Below are positions 57,441-64,000 of a stretch of DNA of 64,000 nucleotides, in pieces. The stretch's first letter is position 1. The number at the start of each line of letters is the position of its first letter. Source of the DNA: Hydractinia symbiolongicarpus (Eukaryota; Cnidaria; Hydrozoa; Anthoathecata; Hydractiniidae); assembly GCF_029227915.1 (NCBI RefSeq), contig NC_079877.1:32453851-32517850 (forward strand). The letters run 5' to 3'. The translations under genes were made by a program, and so were the position numbers. The notes beneath the pieces were generated by a model, which did no database searches, was not told the origin of the DNA, and was given only the letters and a program-made list of their open reading frames with translations.

Positions 57441-59760
57441 CTTTTATTCAGCGTCTCATCAAAACTGAAAACATTTTTGAAAACTACAAGTCTCATGCGT
57501 TTTAGTGGTGAAAAACTAATTTTAAAAATCGTTCGGGAAATGAGTTTACTCCCTAAGTTTTTTCTTTGTATACTTTTGACTATGCGGGCCGAGTCCAGGA
57601 TTTACAGGAAATCGCGGGTTTTCGTTTGCCGGCGATTAAACTTCTTTTATTCAGCGTCTCATCAAAACTGAAAACATTTTTGAAAACTACAAGTCTCATG
57701 CGTTTTAGTGGTGAAAAAATAATTTAAAAAATCGTTCGGGAAATGAGTTCACTTCCCGGGTACTTTCTTTGTATACTTTTGATTATATGGGCCGAGTCCG
57801 GGATTTACGGGAAATCGCGGGTTTTCGTTTGCCGGCGATTAAACTTCTTTTATTTAGCGTCTCAACAAAACTGAAAACCTTTTTGAAAACTACATGTCTC
57901 ATGCGTTTTAGTGGTGAAAAAATAATTTAAAAAATCGTTCGGGAAATGAATTTACTTCCTGGGTACTTTCTTTGTATACTTTTGACTATACGGGCCGAGT
58001 CCGGGATTTACGGGAAATCGCGGGTTTTCGTTTGCCGGCGATTAAACTTTTTTTATTCAGCGTCTCATCAAAACTAAAAACATTTTTGAAAACTACATGT
58101 CTCATGCGTTTTAGTGGTGAAAAAATAATTTAAAAAATCGTTCGGGAAATGAGTTTACTTGCTGGGTACTTTCTTTGTATACTTTTGACTATACGGGCCG
58201 AGTCCGGGATTTATGGGAAATCGTGGGTTTTCGTTAGCCGGCGATTAAACTTCTTTTATTCAGCGTCTCATCAAAAATGAAAACATTTTTGAAAACTACA
58301 AGTCTCATGCGTTTTAGTGGTGAAAAACTAATTTTAAAAATCGTTCGGGAAATGAGTTTACTCCCTAAGTACTTTCTTTGTATACATTTGACTATACGGG
58401 CCGAGTCCAGGATTTACAGGAAATCGCGGGTTTTCGTTTGCCAGCGATTAAACTTCTTTTATTCAGCGTCTCATCAAAACTGAAAACATTTTTGAAAACT
58501 ACATGTCTCATGCGTTTTAGTGGTGAAAAAATAATTTAAAAAATTGTTCGGGAAATGAGTTTACTTCCTGGGTATTTTCTTTGTATACTTTTGACTATAC
58601 GAGCCGAGTCCGGGATTTACGGGAAATCGCGGGTTTTCGTTTCCAGCGTTTAAACTTCTTTTATTCAGCGTCTCACCAAAAATGAAAACATTTTTGAAAA
58701 CTACAAGTCTCATGCGTTTTAGTGGTGAAAAAATAATTAAAAAAATCGTTCGGGAAATGAATTTACTCCCGAAGTACTTTTTTTGTATACTTTTGACTAT
58801 ATGGGCCGAGTCCGGGATTTAAGCGAAATCGCGGGTTTTCGTTTGCCGGCGATTAAACTTCTTTTATTCAGCGTCTCATGAAAACTGAAAACATTTTTGA
58901 AAACTACATGTCTCATGCGTTTTAGTGGTGAAAAAATAATTTAAGAAATCGTTCGGGAAATGAGTTTACTTCCTGGGTACTTTCTTTGTATACTTTTGAC
59001 TATACGGGCCGAGTCCGGGATTTACGGGAAATCGTGGGTTTTCGTTATCCGGCGATTAAACTTCTTTTATTCAGTGTCTCATCAAAAATGAAAACATTTT
59101 TGAAAACTACATGTCTAATGCGTTTTAGTGGTGAAAAAATAATTTAAAAAATTGTTCGGGAATGAGTTTACTTCCTGGGTATTTTCTTTTTATACTTTTG
59201 ACTATACGGGCCGAGTCCGGGATTTACGGGAAATCGGGGGTTTTCGTTTGCCGGCGATTAAACATTTTTTATTCAGCGTCTCATCAAAAATGAAAACATT
59301 TTTGAAAACTACAAATCTCATGCGTTTTAGTGGTGAAAAAATAATTTAAAAAATCGTTGGGGAATGAGTTTACTTCCTGGGTACTTTCTTTGTATACTTT
59401 TGACCATACGGGTCGTGTCCGGGATTTACGGGAAATCGCGGGTTTTCGTTTGCCGGCGATTAAACTTCTTTTATTCAGCGTCTCATAAAAACTGAAAACA
59501 TTTTTGAAAACTACATGTCTCATGCGTTTAAGTGGTGAAAAAATAATTTAAAAAATCGTTCGGGAAATGAGTTTACTCCCTAAGTACTTTCTTTGTATAC
59601 TTTTGACTATACGGGCCGAGTCCGGGATTTACGGGAAATCGCGGGTTTTCGTTTGCCGGCGATTAAACTTCTTTTACTCAGCGTCTCATCAAAACTGAAA
59701 ACATTTTTGAAAACTACATGTCTAATGCGTTTTAGTGGTGAAAAAATAATTTAAAAAATC
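57424..59760 (+). repeat. 24-mer HOR, copy 2 (collinear for ~2.3 kb)
   Basis: It matches copy 1 from the CTAAGTTTTTTC monomer to about 59,760. There copy 1 continues with GTTCGGG and TTGCTGGG, while copy 2 has GTTTGGG and TTCCTGGG followed by CCAGGATTTACAGG. Beyond this point the sequence is rearranged rather than a continuation of the unit. CTCCCTAAG replaces copy 1's AATCCCTAAG near 59,575, so copy 2 is not a descendant of that exact variant. Confidence 0.75.
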
Positions 59761-61110
59761 GTTTGGGAAATGAGTTTACTTCCTGGGTACTTTCTTTGTA
59801 TACTTTTGACTATACGGGCCGAGTCCAGGATTTACAGGAAATCGCGGGTTTTCGTTTGCCGGCGATTAAACTTTTTTTATTCAGCGTCTCATCAAAACTA
59901 AAAACATTTTTGAAAACTACATGTCTCATGCGTTTTAGTGGTGAAAAAATAATTTAAAAAATCGTTCGGGAAATGAGTTTACTTGCTGGGTACTTTCTTT
60001 GTATACTTTTGACTATACGGGCCGAGTCCGGGATTTATGGGAAATCGTGGGTTTTCGTTAGCCGGCGATTAAACTTCTTTTATTCAGCGTCTCATCAAAA
60101 ATGAAAACATTTTTGAAAACTACAAGTCTCATGCGTTTTAGTGGTGAAAAACTAATTTTAAAAATCGTTCGGGAAATGAGTTTACTCCCTAAGTACTTTC
60201 TTTGTATACATTTGACTATACGGGCCGAGTCCAGGATTTACAGGAAATCGCGGGTTTTCGTTTGCCAGCGATTAAACTTCTTTTATTCAGCGTCTCATCA
60301 AAACTGAAAACATTTTTGAAAACTACATGTCTCATGCGTTTTAGTGGTGAAAAAATAATTTAAAAAATCGTTGGGGAATGAGTTTACTTCCTGGGTACTT
60401 TCTTTGTATACTTTTGACCATACGGGTCGTGTCCGGGATTTACGGGAAATCGCGGGTTTTCGTTTGCCGGCGATTAAACTTCTTTTATTCAGCGTCTCAT
60501 AAAAACTGAAAACATTTTTGAAAACTACATGTCTCATGCGTTTAAGTGGTGAAAAAATAATTTAAAAAATCGTTCGGGAAATGAGTTTACTCCCTAAGTA
60601 CTTTCTTTGTATACTTTTGACTATACGGGCCGAGTCCGGGATTTACGGGAAATCGCGGGTTTTCGTTTGCCGGCGATTAAACTTCTTTTACTCAGCGTCT
60701 CATCAAAACTGAAAACATTTTTGAAAACTACATGTCTAATGCGTTTTAGTGGTGAAAAAATAATTTAAAAAATCGTTTGGGAAATGAGTTTACTTCCTGG
60801 GTACTTTCTTTGTATACTTTTGACTATACGGGCCGAGTCCGGGATTTATGGGAAATCGTGGGTTTTCGTTAGCCGGCGATTAAACTTCTTTTATTCAGCG
60901 TCTTATCAAAAATGAAAACATTTTTGAAAACTACAAGTCTCATGCGTTTTAGTGGTGAAAAACTAATTTTAAAAATCGTTCGGGAAATGAGTTTACTCCC
61001 TAAGTACTTTCTTTGTATACATTTGACTATACGGGCCGAGTCCAGGATTTACAGGAAATCGCGGGTTTTCGTTTGCCGGCGATTAAACTTTTTTTATTCA
61101 GCGTCTCATC
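59761..61110 (+). repeat. Rearranged spacer between 24-mer and 31-mer-spaced blocks
   Basis: About seven monomers combine pieces found in other orders elsewhere. CCAGGATTTACAGG is followed by TTAAACTTTTTTTATTC and CAAAACTAAAAAC at about 59,826-59,905 and again at about 61,042-61,120, 1,217 bases apart. A GTTGGGGAATGAG and CTCATAAAAACTG monomer pair lies near 60,368-60,510. The pattern suggests at least two exchanges at unequal registers. Confidence 0.6.
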
Positions 61111-63730
61111 AAAACTAAAAACATTTTTGAAAACTACATGTCTCATGCGTTTTAGTGGTGAAAAAATAATTTAAAAAATCGTTCGGGAAATGAGTTTACT
61201 TGCTGGGTACTTTCTTTGTATACTTTTGACTATACGGGCCGAGTCCGGGATTTATGGGAAATCGTGGGTTTTCGTTAGCCGGCGATTAAACTTCTTTTAT
61301 TCAGCGTCTCATCAAAAATGAAAACATTTTTGAAAACTACAAGTCTCATGCGTTTTAGTGGTGAAAAACTAATTTTAAAAATCGTTCGGGAAATGAGTTT
61401 ACTCCCTAAGTACTTTCTTTGTATACATTTGACTATACGGGCCGAGTCCAGGATTTACAGGAAATCGCGGGTTTTCGTTTGCCAGCGATTAAACTTCTTT
61501 TATTCAGCGTCTCATCAAAACTGAAAACATTTTTGAAAACTACATGTCTCATGCGTTTTAGTGGTGAAAAAATAATTTAAAAAATTGTTCGGGAAATGAG
61601 TTTACTTCCTGGGTATTTTCTTTGTATACTTTTGACTATACGAGCCGAGTCCGGGATTTACGGGAAATCGCGGGTTTTCGTTTCCAGCGTTTAAACTTCT
61701 TTTATTCAGCGTCTCACCAAAAATGAAAACATTTTTGAAAACTACAAGTCTCATGCGTTTTAGTGGTGAAAAAATAATTAAAAAAATCGTTCGGGAAATG
61801 AATTTACTCCCTAAGTACTTTTTTTGTATACTTTTGACTATATGGGCCGAGTCCGGGATTTAAGCGAAATCGCGGGTTTTCGTTTGCCGGCGATTAAACT
61901 TCTTTTATTCAGCGTCTCATGAAAACTGAAAACATTTTTGAAAACTACATGTCTCATGCGTTTTAGTGGTGAAAAAATAATTTAAGAAATCGTTCGGGAA
62001 ATGAGTTTACTTCCTGGGTACTTTCTTTGTATACTTTTGACTATACGGGCCGAGTCCGGGATTTACGGGAAATCGTGGGTTTTCGTTATCCGGCGATTAA
62101 ACTTCTTTTATTCAGTGTCTCATCAAAAATGAAAACATTTTTGAAAACTACATGTCTAATGCGTTTTAGTGGTGAAAAAATAATTTAAAAAATTGTTCGG
62201 GAATGAGTTTACTTCCTGGGTATTTTCTTTTTATACTTTTGACTATACGGGCCGAGTCCGGGATTTACGGGAAATCGGGGGTTTTCGTTTGCCGGCGATT
62301 AAACATTTTTTATTCAGCGTCTCATCAAAAATGAAAACATTTTTGAAAACTACAAATCTCATGCGTTTTAGTGGTGAAAAAATAATTTAAAAAATCGTTG
62401 GGGAATGAGTTTACTTCCTGGGTACTTTCTTTGTATACTTTTGACCATACGGGTCGTGTCCGGGATTTACGGGAAATCGCGGGTTTTCGTTTGCCGGCGA
62501 TTAAACTTCTTTTATTCAGCGTCTCATAAAAACTGAAAACATTTTTGAAAACTACATGTCTCATGCGTTTAAGTGGTGAAAAAATAATTTAAAAAATCGT
62601 TCGGGAAATGAGTTTACTCCCTAAGTACTTTCTTTGTATACTTTTGACTATACGGGCCGAGTCCGGGATTTACGGGAAATCGCGGGTTTTCGTTTGCCGG
62701 CGATTAAACTTCTTTTACTCAGCGTCTCATCAAAACTGAAAACATTTTTGAAAACTACATGTCTAATGCGTTTTAGTGGTGAAAAAATAATTTAAAAAAT
62801 CGTTTGGGAAATGAGTTTACTTCCTGGGTACTTTCTTTGTATACTTTTGACTATACGGGCCGAGTCCGGGATTTATGGGAAATCGTGGGTTTTCGTTAGC
62901 CGGCGATTAAACTTCTTTTATTCAGCGTGTCATCAAAAATGAAAACATTTTTGAAAACTACAAGTCTCATGCGTATTAGTGGTGAAAAACTAATTTTAAA
63001 AATCGTTCGGGAAATGAGTTCACTTCCCGGGTACTTTCTTTGTATACTTTTGACTATATGGGCCGAGTCCGGGATTTAAGCGAAATCGCGGGTTTTCGTT
63101 TGCCGGCGATTAAACTTCTTTTATTCAGCGTCTCATGAAAACTGAAAACATTTTTGAAAACTACATGTCTCATGCGTTTTAGTGGTGAAAAAATAATTTA
63201 AGAAATCGTTCGGGAAATGAGTTTACTTCCTGGGTACTTTCTTTGTATACTTTTGACTATACGGGCCGAGTCCGGGATTTACGGGAAATCGTGGGTTTTC
63301 GTTATCCGGCGATTAAACTTCTTTTATTCAGTGTCTCATCAAAAATGAAAACATTTTTGAAAACTACATGTCTAATGCGTTTTAGTGGTGAAAAAATAAT
63401 TTAAAAAATTGTTCGGGAATGAGTTTACTTCCTGGGTATTTTCTTTTTATACTTTTGACTATACGGGCCGAGTCCGGGATTTACGGGAAATCGGGGGTTT
63501 TCGTTTGCCGGCGATTAAACATTTTTTATTCAGCGTCTCATCAAAAATGAAAACATTTTTGAAAACTACAAATCTCATGCGTTTTAGTGGTGAAAAAATA
63601 ATTTAAAAAATCGTTGGGGAATGAGTTTACTTCCTGGGTACTTTCTTTGTATACTTTTGACCATACGGGTCGTGTCCGGGATTTACGGGAAATCGCGGGT
63701 TTTCGTTTGCCGGCGATTAAACTTCTTTTA
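61110..63730 (+). repeat. Segmental copy, right member
   Basis: It agrees with 54,830 to 57,440 over about thirteen monomers, and the compared landmarks are the same apart from isolated bases. It ends near 63,730, where CTCATAAAAACTG stands against CTCATCAAAACTG in the left member. Beyond that the sequence follows the 6-mer repeat described next. Confidence 0.75.
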
Positions 63731-64000
63731 TTCAGCGTCTCATAAAAACTGAAAACATTTTTGAAAACTACATGTCTCATGCGTTTAAGTGGTGAAAAAA
63801 TAATTTAAAAAATCGTTCGGGAAATGAGTTTACTCCCTAAGTACTTTCTTTGTATACTTTTGACTATACGGGCCGAGTCCGGGATTTACGGGAAATCGCG
63901 GGTTTTCGTTTGCCGGCGATTAAACTTCTTTTACTCAGCGTCTCATCAAAACTGAAAACATTTTTGAAAACTACATGTCTAATGCGTTTTAGTGGTGAAA
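61830..64000 (+). repeat. 6-mer HOR (1,216 bp), cut by the window end
   Basis: Six monomers from about 61,830 to 63,045 are repeated from 63,046 to the end of the window. TAAGCGAAATCG lies at 61,861 and 63,077, TTCGGGAATGAG near 62,197 and 63,413, and CGGGGGTTTTCG near 62,276 and 63,492. The left joint is where GAATTTACTCCCTAAGTAC faces GAGTTCACTTCCCGGGTAC. The second copy is still in progress at base 64,000. Confidence 0.8.

Larger units (their letters stand above)
1..64000 (+). repeat. Satellite array of ~203-bp monomers filling the window
   Basis: The same roughly 203-bp sequence recurs from the first base to the last, about 315 times. Landmarks such as GGGAAATGAG, TTTGTATAC, TTTGCCGGCGATTAAAC and CATCAAAAATG return every 203 bases, with occasional monomers one to three bases longer or shorter. 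All copies read in the same direction. I found no stretch as long as one monomer that is not satellite, so there is no gene, RNA gene, mobile element, CRISPR array or bacterial-type promoter to annotate. Long arrays of this kind are typical of eukaryotic centromeric, pericentromeric or subtelomeric heterochromatin; which of these applies is inference. I do not recognise the monomer as a named family. The array has no edge here, so its true length is greater than 64 kb. Confidence 0.98.

Noticed and set aside
57330-57671. Longest open frame (113 codons, forward), with many 65-106 codon frames elsewhere on both strands
   Set aside because: They are the same satellite sequence read again and again. 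The monomer is not a multiple of three, so each frame ends within one or two monomers, and both strands are open equally. There is no ribosome-binding or splice context and no recognisable domain.
1-64000. CRISPR array
   Set aside because: The regular repetition is of the full 203 bp, with no short repeat alternating with unique spacers, and no cas gene.
1-64000. Transposon, LTR retroelement or rDNA spacer
   Set aside because: No terminal repeats, target-site duplications, polymerase or integrase frames or rRNA sequence were seen, and the period is constant through the whole window.
63900-64000. Telomeric repeats suggesting a subtelomeric edge
   Set aside because: No TTAGGG, TTTAGGG or TTAGG runs were seen at either end of the window. 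The isolated TTTAGGGG strings are part of the monomer and are not tandem.
1-64000. Encoded defence, toxin or metabolic system
   Set aside because: There is no coding sequence to support one. The interest of this window lies in repeat structure only.

Overview
The whole 64,000-base window is one satellite DNA array. A monomer of about 203 bp is repeated head to tail roughly 315 times. No unique sequence, gene, transposon, rDNA, tRNA or telomeric repeat interrupts it, and every monomer I followed lies in the same orientation. An array this long with no genes points to a eukaryotic centromere, pericentromere or other constitutive heterochromatin. I do not recognise the monomer as a named satellite, so I cannot say whether the host is a plant, an insect or something else. 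A hand count on a consensus-like monomer gives about 38% GC and 13 CpG dinucleotides in 203 bp, against about 7 expected, so CpG is not depleted.

The monomer has two halves. The AT-rich half carries a 9-bp perfect dyad (TCAAAAATG, spacer AAAA, CATTTTTGA) and two A6 tracts. The GC-rich half carries four CGGG tetranucleotides spaced 11, 9 and 10 bp apart, followed by GCCGGC.

Above the monomer there is a patchwork of higher-order repeats (HORs), each confined to its own stretch. From left to right these are: 6-, 12- and 24-monomer periods (about 1,217, 2,435 and 4,870 bp) at 1-11.2 kb; a 5-mer (1,015 bp) at 11.2-13.9 kb; 13-mer and 4-mer duplications (2,636 and 812 bp) at 14.5-19.2 kb; a 10-mer (about 2,032 bp) at 19.8-22.8 kb; an 11-mer (2,233 bp) with a nested 3-mer (607 bp) at 23.4-30.1 kb; a 12-mer made of two related 6-mers (2,434 bp) at 31.4-38.6 kb; a 9-mer duplicated once (1,826 bp) at 40.4-44.1 kb; a less ordered stretch at 44.1-52.5 kb with a 4-mer duplication; and 24-mer, 31-mer and nested 6-mer spacings (4,864, 6,284 and 1,216 bp) at 52.5-64 kb.

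None of the short open frames is a gene. They recur only because the monomer recurs, and 203 is not a multiple of three, so each monomer shifts the frame. The window therefore reads as a record of repeated unequal exchange and local amplification. Several seams are visible to within a few tens of bases, including one chimeric monomer near 25.13 kb and one shifted-register block at 35.6-36.8 kb. All block boundaries were found by eye from diagnostic variants and are approximate, usually to within part of a monomer.
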